Shown piece after piece: positions 53,219 to 63,551 of a stretch of 64,000 nt of DNA. The DNA is taken from NCBI RefSeq assembly GCF_036962685.1, contig NZ_JBALOP010000029.1, positions 1 through 64,000 on the forward strand, written 5' to 3'. The notes beneath the pieces are model-generated. The model was not told the DNA's origin, did not search any database, and saw nothing but the letters and a program-made list of their open reading frames with translations. The position numbers and the translations under genes are program-made. This DNA is from Ferdinandcohnia sp036962685 (GTDB lineage Bacteria; Bacillota; Bacilli; Bacillales; Bacillaceae_L). Position 1 is the stretch's first letter. Every line of letters begins with the position of its first letter.

Positions 53219-54505
53219 CTACATATTTGCCGATATTTGTTGTTCCTGGGAGAAATGTTCTCGTTTTTGATAAAGTGAACGTAAGCCTGATGAGAACCCA
53301 AGCATAATGACGACTAGGATGACAAATAGACCTCCGGTTGTCAGCATATTTAGTTTAGGTGGGATGACTTCACTGATTGCTCCATATAAAAAATTACCTA
53401 ATGCCATAGCGCCTGATGCAAAAATAAAGTTAACACTTGCGACCCTACCTCGAAATTCATCATTGGCAAATCGTAAAACAAATGCGAGATTAATGGCCAT
53501 AAAGACCGCTTGTGTGCCACCAACTGCAAGTCCTATGAAGAATGCCATAAAGACTGATTGGGTTAACCCTAAGAAGAACAGAGTGAGCCCACTTGCGATT
53601 GCCATGACAATATAAAGAATTCCTTGACCTCGCATCGTCGAAATAGCAGCTGTACTTAAGTTACCAATAATTGCACCTAGACCGATAAACATCGTTAATG
53701 TTCCATAGACTCCACTATTTCCACCTATTTCTGTAGAAATAAATTCAGGTAAAAGAGAGGTATATGCCATTGTCAGGATACAATGGAAAAATACCATCAT
53801 AATCATTAATTCTAATAATGGAGTTCTCCTAATATAAACGAATCCTTCGATTACAGGTTTAAACACATTTTTGATATTTAACCGATCAGTACGATTACTA
53901 GATTGTGAGAAGTGGACCCATAACGATTGAATACCAGCGGATAAATAAAGAAAAAAGCATAATCCAAATACAGCATAGGGTCCAAATAAGACGAGAATCG
54001 GACTTGCAATAGCTGAGCCTAAAAAACCGGCCCCATGTGAGATTGTTCCTTGTAAGGCAGTCCCATTAAATAAAATTTCTTTAGGAATTAAACTTGGCAT
54101 CATCGCATTAGTACACGTCATTTGGATATTGAAACAAATGCCTAATAAAAACGCACATGCAATTATGACCCAAGGTGTGACCAAGCCTACTATACTTAAG
54201 ATGGTCAAGGTCCCCAGATTTGTTGCGTTTACAAAAATGGCAAACGATAATAATTTTCGACGATGAATCCGGTCGACCAATACACCAATAATCGGTCCAA
54301 ATAATACACCGGGAATCATTGTAGCAAACATTGCAATTCCTACTAATGCTGTTGATTTGGTAATCGAGAAAATAAGCCAGCTTGCCGCTATAGTAAAGGC
54401 AAATTGTCCTGAATTCGCTAAGGCAGAACTAAACCATAGTAGACGATAATCACGATACCCAAGTGAAGCTAATGTCTTTGGAATTTTCACCCTTTTGGCC
54501 CCCAT
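53219..54505 (-). CDS. MFS transporter
   Basis: A 428-residue carrier with 12 membrane helices. The loop 2-3 motif GVLVDRIHRRKLL near 76 and the N-terminal GYRDYRLLWFSSALANSGQF are those of the DHA3/EntS-type exporters. It may export thiols or other products. It stands between the AhpD-like and redoxin genes. Confidence 0.87.
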   Translation of the reverse strand: MGAKRVKIPKTLASLGYRDYRLLWFSSALANSGQFAFTIAASWLIFSITKSTALVGIAMFATMIPGVLFGPIIGVLVDRIHRRKLLSFAIFVNATNLGTLTILSIVGLVTPWVIIACAFLLGICFNIQMTCTNAMMPSLIPKEILFNGTALQGTISHGAGFLGSAIASPILVLFGPYAVFGLCFFLYLSAGIQSLWVHFSQSSNRTDRLNIKNVFKPVIEGFVYIRRTPLLELMIMMVFFHCILTMAYTSLLPEFISTEIGGNSGVYGTLTMFIGLGAIIGNLSTAAISTMRGQGILYIVMAIASGLTLFFLGLTQSVFMAFFIGLAVGGTQAVFMAINLAFVLRFANDEFRGRVASVNFIFASGAMALGNFLYGAISEVIPPKLNMLTTGGLFVILVVIMLGFSSGLRSLYQKREHFSQEQQISANM

Positions 54506-54616
54506 TAACGTTAATCCTTACAGATAGCCTTCATCCTTATATAGGCCAATGGCTCTTTGGAGCTATTTCTGTATAGTTCGTTCTTTGTAATCGAACAATC
54601 CTTCCTAGACGAGCTA

Positions 54617-55276
54617 TCAGACTTCATCATATGCATTTAAAGCATTCACACTATGAGCAAGCGCAGAACCTGCTTTTAATGCAGTTGCAACAAAGATGGA
54701 TTCTGCCATTTCCTCACGTGAAATTCCTAATTGTTTCCCCTTTTTGGCATGGGCATCGATGCAATAGGCGCAACCCGTCACATGAGCCACAGCAATCGCA
54801 ATTAGTTCCTTCTCTTTTCGAGATAAAAGGCCAGCCTTACTTGCTTGGGCATCAAATTTTGCAAAAGCTGCAACAGCATCCGGATGTAGTTCTTTTAATT
54901 CATGACGTTTCTCCGTATTCGAACGTGCGTATAGGTCTTCTTCTGTAGATTGATCAAAAGAACTAAGTGCAATGAATCCATGAGCAAATGCGGAACCTGC
55001 TTTTAATGCAGTAGCCACCATAACGGCCTCGATTATTTCTTCTTTCGAAACCTCTAGTTTTTTTGCCGCCGTTACATGCCCGTCAATACAATAAGGGCAA
55101 CCTGTGACATGTGCAACAGCGATGGCGATTAATTCCTTCGTTTTCTTTGGTAGAAGTCCTTCTCCTAAGGCTAACCTGTCAAAATTTAAAAAAGCTCTAA
55201 AAGTTTCTGGCGTAAGTTTGCCTAATTCTGCTAATCTACGAATATTTGATCTTTGATATAAACCTTGTTCTCCCAT
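54617..55276 (-). CDS. Duplicated AhpD/CMD-family protein
   Basis: A 219-residue protein made of two carboxymuconolactone decarboxylase domains of about 105 residues. Each has an AhpD-type site: HVTGCPYCIDGH near 56 and HVTGCAYCIDAH near 166, with the common ALKAGSAxAH tail. Single-domain relatives oligomerise, so this gene is a fused dimer. It probably acts as a thiol-disulfide reductase or peroxidase paired with the redoxin at 52622. Confidence 0.87.
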   Translation of the reverse strand: MGEQGLYQRSNIRRLAELGKLTPETFRAFLNFDRLALGEGLLPKKTKELIAIAVAHVTGCPYCIDGHVTAAKKLEVSKEEIIEAVMVATALKAGSAFAHGFIALSSFDQSTEEDLYARSNTEKRHELKELHPDAVAAFAKFDAQASKAGLLSRKEKELIAIAVAHVTGCAYCIDAHAKKGKQLGISREEMAESIFVATALKAGSALAHSVNALNAYDEV

Positions 55277-55308
55277 TGAAAATCCTCCTTATAGTAATCC
55301 GTTTTATA

Positions 55309-56592
55309 TTATTTATTGCCTAATTCTTTCATAACTTCCTGTAAGCTTTTTTGTTCAGTATCATAGTTAATTTCCTTCTCACTGTTCAAAAAATCAATTG
55401 TATATTGCACAGTAGCTGCGACACCAAGTTTTAATACATCTTCATCAATATCAAAATGTGGGTTATGATGCTCTGCCCCTGTCCCCTTCTCCTCGTTTTG
55501 AATGCCGACAAAGGCGAAAACCCCTGGGAAATATTTTTGGAAGAAACTAAAGGACTCAGAAGCCATCCATGCCGGATATTGATAAAGTGCCTCTTCACCG
55601 ATCGATTTCTTAACGGCTTCATGTGCAATCTCTGCACACTCCTCTTGATTGTATACAAACAGACCCATAGCTTGGTTTTTCCCTACATATTCATACTCAC
55701 ATTCATGTAAAGCACATGTTTTTTCTAGTAGTCTTTTAAATTCCTTTTCGGCTCTTACTCCTTGATCATAATGCAAATATCTGAAACTACCAGAAAATTG
55801 AATGGTTTCTGGAATAATATTTCCAACAGTACCTGCTTTTATTGTGCCAATTGATAATGTAATCGGTTTAAAAGGATCTAACGAATCTATTCTCATTTGT
55901 TTGATATTGTTATAGAAATCCACAAAACAATCTAATGGCGAATTCACGAGGTCAGGACGCGAACCATGCCCTCCAGTCCCTTTAATGATGACATTAATCG
56001 GCATAGCACTTGCCATTCTTGGACCAGGGTCTACTGAGATTTTTCCAGAAGGGATATCTGATTTCAGGTGGATTCCCCATACACCATCTGCCCCGATTTC
56101 AATCAATCGTTCCATTAAGTTGAAGATACCACCACCCATTTCTTCCCCTTGCTCAAAGGCAAGGATCACTTTCCCTTTTAGTTTATCTTTGTTTTCAGAT
56201 AAAATTTTTGCTGCTCCCAATAACATGGCAGTATGTCCGTCATGTCCGCATGTATGTGCGGCATTCGAAGTTGTAGAAACGACATTCTTCTTTTGATTTA
56301 AATTCGTTTCTTCTTCTTTCATTGGTAGTGCATCCAAATCAGCACGTAATACAATTGATTTTCCCTCTTGCTCACCATCGATATATCCGATAATTCCACC
56401 ATTCTGCACAATCTCATATTTGATATTCATCTTTTCTAATTCATCTGTTACAACGTTCATTGTCCGGACTTCTTGTAATCCAATTTCAGGGTGTAGATGA
56501 AGATCTCTGCGCAGACCAATGACATAATCTTCTAATTGGACCGCCGATTGATAGGAATTGACCTCATGATTAAACGTTTCAGTCGTTTTCAT
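55309..56592 (-). CDS. M20D amidohydrolase (N-acyl amino acid deacylase)
   Basis: A 427-residue zinc amidohydrolase of the M20D/HipO type. Metal sites are ADLDALPMKEEE near 92, HTCGHDGHTAMLLGA near 112, EQGEEMGGG near 146 and the final AEHHNPHFDID near 390. Relatives remove acyl groups from N-acyl-cysteine conjugates, N-acyl-glutamine odour precursors or hippurate. Between a peptide ABC importer and two C-S lyases, it may free the amino group of imported cysteine conjugates. Confidence 0.88.
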   Translation of the reverse strand: MKTTETFNHEVNSYQSAVQLEDYVIGLRRDLHLHPEIGLQEVRTMNVVTDELEKMNIKYEIVQNGGIIGYIDGEQEGKSIVLRADLDALPMKEEETNLNQKKNVVSTTSNAAHTCGHDGHTAMLLGAAKILSENKDKLKGKVILAFEQGEEMGGGIFNLMERLIEIGADGVWGIHLKSDIPSGKISVDPGPRMASAMPINVIIKGTGGHGSRPDLVNSPLDCFVDFYNNIKQMRIDSLDPFKPITLSIGTIKAGTVGNIIPETIQFSGSFRYLHYDQGVRAEKEFKRLLEKTCALHECEYEYVGKNQAMGLFVYNQEECAEIAHEAVKKSIGEEALYQYPAWMASESFSFFQKYFPGVFAFVGIQNEEKGTGAEHHNPHFDIDEDVLKLGVAATVQYTIDFLNSEKEINYDTEQKSLQEVMKELGNK

Positions 56593-56629
56593 TCAAAAGC
56601 ACTCTCCTTATCGTATAATTATTAAGATA

Positions 56630-58678
56630 TTAATAGGAAAAGGCTGGATCGTGACAAGCAACCCAATGACCTTTACTTATTTCACGAAATGCTGGCTCTT
56701 CTTGTTTACACCGCTCTGTTGCTGCAGGGCAGCGTGTATGGAACCTGCATCCAGAAGGTGGATTGGCTGGTGAAGGAATTTCACCTTGGATTGCTGACAA
56801 TTCCCTGCGCTCTGAAGGATTGGCTACTGGTATGGATTCTAGTAATCCTTTCGTATAGTGATGGGATGGTCGTTTAAACAGTTCTTCACTTGAAGCAATT
56901 TCTACGACTTTCCCTAAATACATGACACCAATGCGATCTGAAATGTAACGGACAACATTAAGACCATGAGCAATGAATAAATAAGTTAAACCAAGATTTC
57001 TTTGTAAGTCTTGCATTAAATTAACAATCTGTGCTTGAACAGACACGTCTAATGCGGATACGGCTTCATCCGCTAACACAAATTTTGGATTGAGTGCAAT
57101 CGCCCTTGCAATTGCTATTCTTTGACGTTGACCACCTGAAAACTCATGTGGATACCGTTCAATCGCATTTGCATTAAGTCCAACAACTTGTAAGAGCTCT
57201 TCTACCCTTTGTCTTTTTTCTTGTTTACTTAATGCTTCATGGACGGTTAGAGGCTCTCCAATGATATCTCCAATTTTCCAACGTGGATTCACAGAACCAT
57301 ATGGGTCTTGGTAAATCATTTGCATATGTCTTCTTGTTGCTTGTAGCTCTCTTTTACTTAATTTAGCGAGATCTTTTCCTTCAAATTGGACGTTTCCTGC
57401 AGTTGCCTTTTCTAGCTGGAGAAGGACTCGACCAAGTGTAGACTTACCACTACCTGATTCACCGACGAGACCGAATGTTTCACCTTTTTCTATCGTAAAA
57501 GAAACATCATCTACAGCACGAACAAATTTAGGTGAACGATTAAGGAAACTAGAACCAATAGGATAATACTTTTTCAGTTCCTTCACTTCAAAGATTGGAC
57601 TAGAAATCACATCTATTTCCTTCGTACCTTCCTTTTCAGCTACGAATGTCGGTAGTTTCGGTTTTTCCACAGAAGGAATTGTCTGATGTAACCAATCCTC
57701 TCGTTCTACTAGTTCTTCTGCAAACCAGCAAGCCGTCCTCCGTCCATTCACATCTATTAATGGAGGATTTTCTTGTTTGCAACGATTTGTAGCAAACGAA
57801 CAACGCGGATGGAAGCTACAGCCAGTTGGCAAATCAGACAAACTTGGAATTGTACCATCAATTGAAAACAGCTTTTGACTGCGATCGCTATCCAGCTTTG
57901 GTATTGATTGAAGCAGGCCACGTGTATATGGATGATGTGGTGTTTCAAATAATTGTGAAATCGTTGCCTCTTCTACAATGCTTCCCGAGTACATGACAAT
58001 GATTCGATCCGCTACTTCTGCTGCAATTCCCATGTCATGTGTGATGAGCAGAATGGACATCCCAAATTCATCTTTCAGTTCCTGAAGTAATTGTAGGATT
58101 TGGGCTTGGATTGTCACATCAAGTGCTGTTGTTGGCTCATCGGCAATAAGTAATTCTGGTCCGCAGGCAAGTGCCATCGCAATCATTGCTCGCTGTAACA
58201 TACCGCCTGATAATTCATTTGGATATTGCTTTAATCGAAGTTCTGGTTCTGGGATCCCAACTCGATTAAGTAAATAAACCGCATGTTTTATTGCTTTCGC
58301 TTTTGTTGTATCCTGATGTGCCAAAATCATTTCAATAATTTGACTTCCAATTGAAAAAACGGGGTCGAATGCAGACATTGGTTCCTGGAATATCATGGCG
58401 ATCTTCTTTCCCCGAATGGAACGTAGTTTTTTTTGAGAAATTTTTGCTAAATCATCGCCACCAAAGCCGATACTTCCACTAGTTATTAAACCATTCTCGT
58501 AATCGATTAATCTCATAATCGTTTTAGATGCAACTGTTTTTCCACTACCTGATTCTCCTACGATACAGACTGTTTCTCCTACTTTAATGTCCATCGTGAT
58601 TTCTCGAATTGCTGTTAAATATCCATTTTTCGTAGCAAAATCAACCTTTAAATGTTGAACATCTAGCAGTTGTTTCAT
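56630..58678 (-). CDS. Fused peptide ABC importer ATPase (DppD-DppF type)
   Basis: A 682-residue protein with two complete ATPase units. The first has GESGSGKT near 38, LSGGMLQRAMIAMAL near 155 and LLIADEPTTALD near 178. The second has GESGSGKS near 410, FSGGQRQRIAIARAI near 513 and FVLADEAVSALD near 536. Each is followed by an oligopeptide/dipeptide C-terminal region with Cys clusters (GCSFHPRCSFATNRC, then GCRFHTRCPAATERC). In most peptide importers these are two genes. It is 17 bases downstream of the DppC-type gene. Confidence 0.93.
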   Translation of the reverse strand: MKQLLDVQHLKVDFATKNGYLTAIREITMDIKVGETVCIVGESGSGKTVASKTIMRLIDYENGLITSGSIGFGGDDLAKISQKKLRSIRGKKIAMIFQEPMSAFDPVFSIGSQIIEMILAHQDTTKAKAIKHAVYLLNRVGIPEPELRLKQYPNELSGGMLQRAMIAMALACGPELLIADEPTTALDVTIQAQILQLLQELKDEFGMSILLITHDMGIAAEVADRIIVMYSGSIVEEATISQLFETPHHPYTRGLLQSIPKLDSDRSQKLFSIDGTIPSLSDLPTGCSFHPRCSFATNRCKQENPPLIDVNGRRTACWFAEELVEREDWLHQTIPSVEKPKLPTFVAEKEGTKEIDVISSPIFEVKELKKYYPIGSSFLNRSPKFVRAVDDVSFTIEKGETFGLVGESGSGKSTLGRVLLQLEKATAGNVQFEGKDLAKLSKRELQATRRHMQMIYQDPYGSVNPRWKIGDIIGEPLTVHEALSKQEKRQRVEELLQVVGLNANAIERYPHEFSGGQRQRIAIARAIALNPKFVLADEAVSALDVSVQAQIVNLMQDLQRNLGLTYLFIAHGLNVVRYISDRIGVMYLGKVVEIASSEELFKRPSHHYTKGLLESIPVANPSERRELSAIQGEIPSPANPPSGCRFHTRCPAATERCKQEEPAFREISKGHWVACHDPAFSY

Positions 58679-58694
58679 TCTACTTCCCTCCTAC

Positions 58695-59585
58695 CTATCT
58701 AGTCCGATTCGTTTTTGGATCAAAACGATCACGAAGATAATCGCCGATTACGTTAACTGAGAGTACGAATAATGTAATTGCAAGTCCTGGAAATGTAGAG
58801 ATCCACCACGCAACAGATATGTAGCCTCTTCCTTGTGAAAGGAGCGCACCCCAGTCAGGTATTTCCTTAATGACACCTAAACCTAAGAAACTCAAGCCGG
58901 CTCCAATTAAGATGGAAGTCCCTAATCCAATCGTTGCCATGACAAACATGGGTGCCCATGAATTTGGAAGAACATGCCATATAAAGATCCTCAAATTATT
59001 TGTTCCAATTGAATGGGATGCTGAAATATAAGGACGTTTCTTAATACTAATCACTTGACCACGCATAATCCGTGCATACCCTGCAATGGCGGCAACCGCA
59101 ACGGCTAAAACAATATTCATTAGACTAGGCCCCAAAGCAGCAGCAATCGCAATCGCAAGTAAAATGCCAGGTATCGTCATTAAAATGTCAATAAATCGCA
59201 TGAAAATTGTATCGACAACTCCACCTTGATAACCTGAAATTGAGCCAATTATTCCTCCGATGATTCCACCGACAAGAACGGATGCAAATCCGATTAGTAA
59301 GGAATCACGACTACCATAAATGACTAGACTTAATACATCTCTTCCAAAATAGTCTGTACCAAACCAATGAGCGGAACTTGGAGGACTTAAAATCTGACTT
59401 GGGTTCATTTGTGTTGGTGAATACGGAGCTAGCCACTGTGGGAAAAGTGCAAATAAAATAATGAAAAATATAACGATACCAGACAAAGCTACGAAAAAGT
59501 TAGTAACAGAGAAGCGCGTCTTCAGTTTTAAGCTTTTGACTTCAGGTAGCTCCATCGCTTGCTTCGTTTCCATCGCTTCTTTCAT
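58695..59585 (-). CDS. Peptide ABC permease, DppC type
   Basis: A 296-residue permease with an N-terminal OppC-type extension, six membrane helices and the EAA-like loop SHSIGTNNLRIFIWHVLPN near 192. The early motif HWFGTDYFGRDVLS is diagnostic for DppC/OppC. ATG 59585 has GAGGGGG. Confidence 0.93.
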   Translation of the reverse strand: MKEAMETKQAMELPEVKSLKLKTRFSVTNFFVALSGIVIFFIILFALFPQWLAPYSPTQMNPSQILSPPSSAHWFGTDYFGRDVLSLVIYGSRDSLLIGFASVLVGGIIGGIIGSISGYQGGVVDTIFMRFIDILMTIPGILLAIAIAAALGPSLMNIVLAVAVAAIAGYARIMRGQVISIKKRPYISASHSIGTNNLRIFIWHVLPNSWAPMFVMATIGLGTSILIGAGLSFLGLGVIKEIPDWGALLSQGRGYISVAWWISTFPGLAITLFVLSVNVIGDYLRDRFDPKTNRTR

Positions 59586-59677
59586 TTTGTTCCCCCTCTT
59601 TAATTAGATTGCATGGATTTCTAGATATGCACAATACAATCATCGTGCATATCTAGAATTGAAATCATACTAATTGG

Positions 59678-60604
59678 TTAAGATGAACGCCGAACCCGAG
59701 GGTCAATAACTGAATATGATAAGTCTACTAATAAATTCACCGTTACATATACAATGGCGGAAATGAACACAGCTCCTTGAATAACCGGTAAGTCTTTTGC
59801 CAAAATGGCATCAGCTATTACTCTACCTAGCCCTTGTCTAGAAAAGACAGTCTCAATAACGACCGTACCTGCCATCAGTTCTCCAATATTAATACCGATG
59901 ATGGTGATTGCTGGAATTAATGCATTTCGCAGTGCATGGCGATACATGACAATTCTTTCTGATAATCCCTTTGCTCGGAGTGTGACAATAAATTGTTCAT
60001 TTATGACTTCAACCATACTACTACGTACCATTCGGATGATAAGACCTGCGCCAATAAAACCAAGTGATAGTGACGGAAGGATGAGTGTCATAAATCCATC
60101 TGAGCCCATTGCTGGGAACCAGCCTAGTTGTAGGGAGAAAATCATGATAAGTAGGATCCCAGACCAGAATGTTGGCATCGAAATTCCAAATAGTGCTACT
60201 AATCTTGCTAAAATATCAATCCAGCGATTTTGGTAAATAGCGGATAATACTCCTAGCGATACCCCAATTACGACAGAAAAAATGGCACTCATTAGTGTTA
60301 AAAACAAGGTAGCTGGTAGATGCGCGATTATTTTTGGTAGTACAGGCTCGCTATTCGCAAAAGATGTGCCAAAATCACCAACTAGCATTCCAGATATATA
60401 ATTCCAAAACTGCATATATAGTGGTTGATCGAGTCCTAACTGTACCCGAAGAGCTTCAATCATTTCCGGTGTGGCAGTATTTGGATCTATCATCGACATA
60501 ACAGGATCACCAGGTAATAGGTTCATGATGGTAAATACGAGAACCAATGATCCGAATATCGCTATCAGGGAAGTCGCAATCCTTGAGATAATCATCCTAT
60601 TCAA
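59678..60604 (-). CDS. Peptide ABC permease, DppB type
   Basis: A 308-residue permease with the family opening RIATSLIAIFGSLVLVFTIM, a GDPV motif near 32 and the loop RAKGLSERIVMYRHALRNAL near 200. The start is TTG 60604, ten bases after GGAG; an internal ATG at 60595 is too far from it. It forms the membrane channel with the DppC-type protein. Confidence 0.92.
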   Translation of the reverse strand: MNRMIISRIATSLIAIFGSLVLVFTIMNLLPGDPVMSMIDPNTATPEMIEALRVQLGLDQPLYMQFWNYISGMLVGDFGTSFANSEPVLPKIIAHLPATLFLTLMSAIFSVVIGVSLGVLSAIYQNRWIDILARLVALFGISMPTFWSGILLIMIFSLQLGWFPAMGSDGFMTLILPSLSLGFIGAGLIIRMVRSSMVEVINEQFIVTLRAKGLSERIVMYRHALRNALIPAITIIGINIGELMAGTVVIETVFSRQGLGRVIADAILAKDLPVIQGAVFISAIVYVTVNLLVDLSYSVIDPRVRRSS

Positions 60605-60650
60605 TAGTTACCAACTCCTTTTAGCAGCATTTACGAAATTGATTGCAAGA

Positions 60651-62297
60651 TTATTTTGAGATAGATACATCATTAAATAATGGGTAACCTAAACGGTCAA
60701 ACTTAATTCCATCTACACTTTTATGTGCGGCAACTGTATATGGGAATACATAGATTGGAATCGATACAACACTTTCCATAATTCGTTGCTGTGCTTGTTT
60801 GTACAACTCTTCACGTTTCTCTTGATCCTGCTCAATTCCACCTTTTTCAAGCAAACTGTCAAGTTCTTCATCTTCCGACTTTCCTGGAAGAAAGATTTGG
60901 TTTGGTATTGGAGAGTGATAGAATTGGTATAACCCATGTGAGTCAGAGTTTACAGCACTGTTTCCATATACATCATAGTTAAGATTTGTAATAGCCGTCG
61001 TGATGTCTTGTGTAATTTCAATATTGACTTCTATCCCAATTTCCTTAAGCTGCTGTTGAACCATGATTGCAATGTCATTACGTTTTTCCCTGTTTGGAGA
61101 TGCATCAAGATATTGGATTGCTAGTTTTTTACCATCTTTTATACGAACACCGTCTGCACCCATTTTATATCCAAGTTCATCTAATAATTGGTTGGCTTGA
61201 TCTAAATCACGACTAAAACTTCCTTCCAACGATTCATCATAGCCTAACATCCCTGGAGCTAGTGGTGACCATGCACGGGTGTAAGTACCAAAATAGAGCG
61301 TTTGAACAATCGCATCAATATCGAGTGCGGATTTAATCGCTTCACGAGCTCTTACATCACTCCATGGTTCTCTTGTTTGATTAAAGAACAATGTGTACGG
61401 TAATCCCTTTGTATCAATTTGAAGTAATTCTACATTTGGATCGTTTTGCATGCTGAGGACATTTTGCGGAGGAACTGTTTCCCCAGCTAACACTTGAGCA
61501 CTTTGAACACTTCCTATTCTTGTTGCTTCTTCAGGAATAATCTTGAAGGTAATTTTATCAACATGAACTGGTCCTTGATTTTCAACAATTCCAGCAGGAC
61601 CCCAGTTGTAATCTGGATTTCTCTCTACGACAAGTTCAGAGTTTTCTACCCATTTTACAAACTTAAATGGGCCAGTTCCAACAGGAGACATTCCAAATTG
61701 CTTACCAGCAGCCTCTGCCGCAGTTGGTGATGCCATACCGATAAATCCTTGACTTAGAAAGCTTAAAAAGGCAGCGTTTGGATTTTTTAAATTAATTTTT
61801 ACCGTGAATTCATCAATTACCTCTGATGATTCATAATCAACTAGAAGATATCGTGCATATCCTGGCTGAATATCCGGACCAACCATTCGATCAAAGTTAT
61901 ATTTAACTGCTTCCGCATTAAATGGTGTTCCATCGTGGAATTTTACATCTTCTCGGAGTTTAAATTCATAGCTTTTTCCATCTTCAGAGATCGTCCATTT
62001 CGTTGCGAGCCATGGGCTGATTGTGTTATCCTCATTCTGAACTACTAAACTATCAAACATTGTTCTAAATGCACGGACACTAACAGCATATCCAGCTTGG
62101 TGTGGATCTAAATTATCTGGATTTGTGGCCAAAGCAAATGTAAATTCACCGCCTTTAGTTGGTTCATTCTGAGTATCATCGTTTGTATTTTTGGAATTTG
62201 AAGATGTTTCTTTTGTACCACCACCTGAACAACCTGCTAAAATAACTACGATCGCTGTGATAATCGCTATCCATTTTATCGATTTGATATACTTCAA
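60651..62297 (-). CDS. Peptide ABC binding lipoprotein, DppA/OppA type
   Basis: A 548-residue cluster C (SBP_bac_5) binding protein. The signal peptide ends in VVILAGCSGGG (lipid Cys at 23), then an Asn/Thr-rich linker and the domain with FKLREDVKFHDGTPFNAEAV near 117. It starts at TTG 62297 with AAGGAGG. Ligands of the family are di- and oligopeptides, glutathione or nickel. It follows the second lyase gene by 63 bases. Confidence 0.92.
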   Translation of the reverse strand: MKYIKSIKWIAIITAIVVILAGCSGGGTKETSSNSKNTNDDTQNEPTKGGEFTFALATNPDNLDPHQAGYAVSVRAFRTMFDSLVVQNEDNTISPWLATKWTISEDGKSYEFKLREDVKFHDGTPFNAEAVKYNFDRMVGPDIQPGYARYLLVDYESSEVIDEFTVKINLKNPNAAFLSFLSQGFIGMASPTAAEAAGKQFGMSPVGTGPFKFVKWVENSELVVERNPDYNWGPAGIVENQGPVHVDKITFKIIPEEATRIGSVQSAQVLAGETVPPQNVLSMQNDPNVELLQIDTKGLPYTLFFNQTREPWSDVRAREAIKSALDIDAIVQTLYFGTYTRAWSPLAPGMLGYDESLEGSFSRDLDQANQLLDELGYKMGADGVRIKDGKKLAIQYLDASPNREKRNDIAIMVQQQLKEIGIEVNIEITQDITTAITNLNYDVYGNSAVNSDSHGLYQFYHSPIPNQIFLPGKSEDEELDSLLEKGGIEQDQEKREELYKQAQQRIMESVVSIPIYVFPYTVAAHKSVDGIKFDRLGYPLFNDVSISK

Positions 62298-62360
62298 TTT
62301 ACTTTCCTCCTTATCAAATTAAAAATGTATAATCTACTAGTTTGATAGATTGCTAATTTT

Positions 62361-63551
62361 TTAATGTAAGTCTTCAAATTCTCTCGCAATTCGTTCCAAT
62401 GCTTCCTTTATCATTGGTCGAGGAGATGGGATACATATTCGTTGGTAGTGCAAGCCTTCTTCACCAAACATTTTTCCATCTTCTAATAGGACGTTCGCGC
62501 GATTATAAATACGATCGTGAACTTCTTCTGGAGAAATACCATACCCGCTGAAATCCATCCACATGACATATGTTCCTTCAGGAATTCTAACCTTTACTTT
62601 TGGCATTCTTTCAGCTAGAAACTGTTTTGAATATTCTAATGTTCCGTCAATATATTCTTTCAATTGTTCTAACCACTCCTCTCCATCATTGTAGACAGAG
62701 ATTAACGCAGCCATCGTGAAAGGAGATGCCAATTGAAAGCCTAATGTGTCACTAAATGTTTTTCGATGGTCAGGATTAGGGATGATAATATTGGTACAAT
62801 GAAGCCCAGCAACATTAAATGTTTTATTAATAGCTGTACAAGTAATAATATGATCATCACTAGTGGATGCCTTGGCGATTGGTATAAATGTTTGGTCACG
62901 TCTTATCAGGTCACCATGAATTTCATCTGCAATGATCAGAACATTATGTTCCGCACAGATTTCTGACAATTTCTTAAGTTCCTCCTGATTAAAAAGTCTT
63001 CCAGTCGGATTATGTGGATTACATAAGATAAACATCTTAGCTGATTCCTCTTTTGCTTTTGCCTCGAAGTCTTCAAAATCGATGGAATAATACCCTTCCT
63101 CATTGCACTTTAATGCATTATTTAAAACTGTTCTATTATTTCCTTCGATTACCGAAGTAAATGGCGGATAGACAGGGCGTTGGATGATGATTCCATCACC
63201 AGGTTCGGTGAATGCTTTAACGGCTATATTTAATGCATGTACTGTGCCAGGACTATAGATGATTTCCTCTTTCTTAATCTCCAAATCATGTCGTCTCTTG
63301 AACCAATTCTGAATGGATTCATAATATTCGTCTGAAAAAATCGAATACCCAAAAATTCGATGGTCTACTGTTTTATGTAGTGCTTCTATCAAAGGTTGTG
63401 GAACAGGTAGATCCATATCAGCTGTAAATAATGGGATTGTGTCATTATCGTATCTTTCTGTAAAACCCCTTTCTTTCAAAAATTCTCCAGCATCCCATTT
63501 CACTGAGAACGTATTTCGTCGGTTTACAATTTCATCGAAATTGTATTTCAT
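62361..63551 (-). CDS. MalY/PatB-type C-S lyase 2
   Basis: A 396-residue PLP enzyme closely similar along its whole length to the lyase at 50651. It keeps the PLP Lys in TAINKTFNVAGL, ADEIHGDL and RICIPSPRPMIKEAL. It is the first gene of the operon with the peptide importer. The two copies probably arose by duplication and may differ in substrate or in regulation. ATG 63551 has AAAGGAGGAGG. Confidence 0.9.
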   Translation of the reverse strand: MKYNFDEIVNRRNTFSVKWDAGEFLKERGFTERYDNDTIPLFTADMDLPVPQPLIEALHKTVDHRIFGYSIFSDEYYESIQNWFKRRHDLEIKKEEIIYSPGTVHALNIAVKAFTEPGDGIIIQRPVYPPFTSVIEGNNRTVLNNALKCNEEGYYSIDFEDFEAKAKEESAKMFILCNPHNPTGRLFNQEELKKLSEICAEHNVLIIADEIHGDLIRRDQTFIPIAKASTSDDHIITCTAINKTFNVAGLHCTNIIIPNPDHRKTFSDTLGFQLASPFTMAALISVYNDGEEWLEQLKEYIDGTLEYSKQFLAERMPKVKVRIPEGTYVMWMDFSGYGISPEEVHDRIYNRANVLLEDGKMFGEEGLHYQRICIPSPRPMIKEALERIAREFEDLH

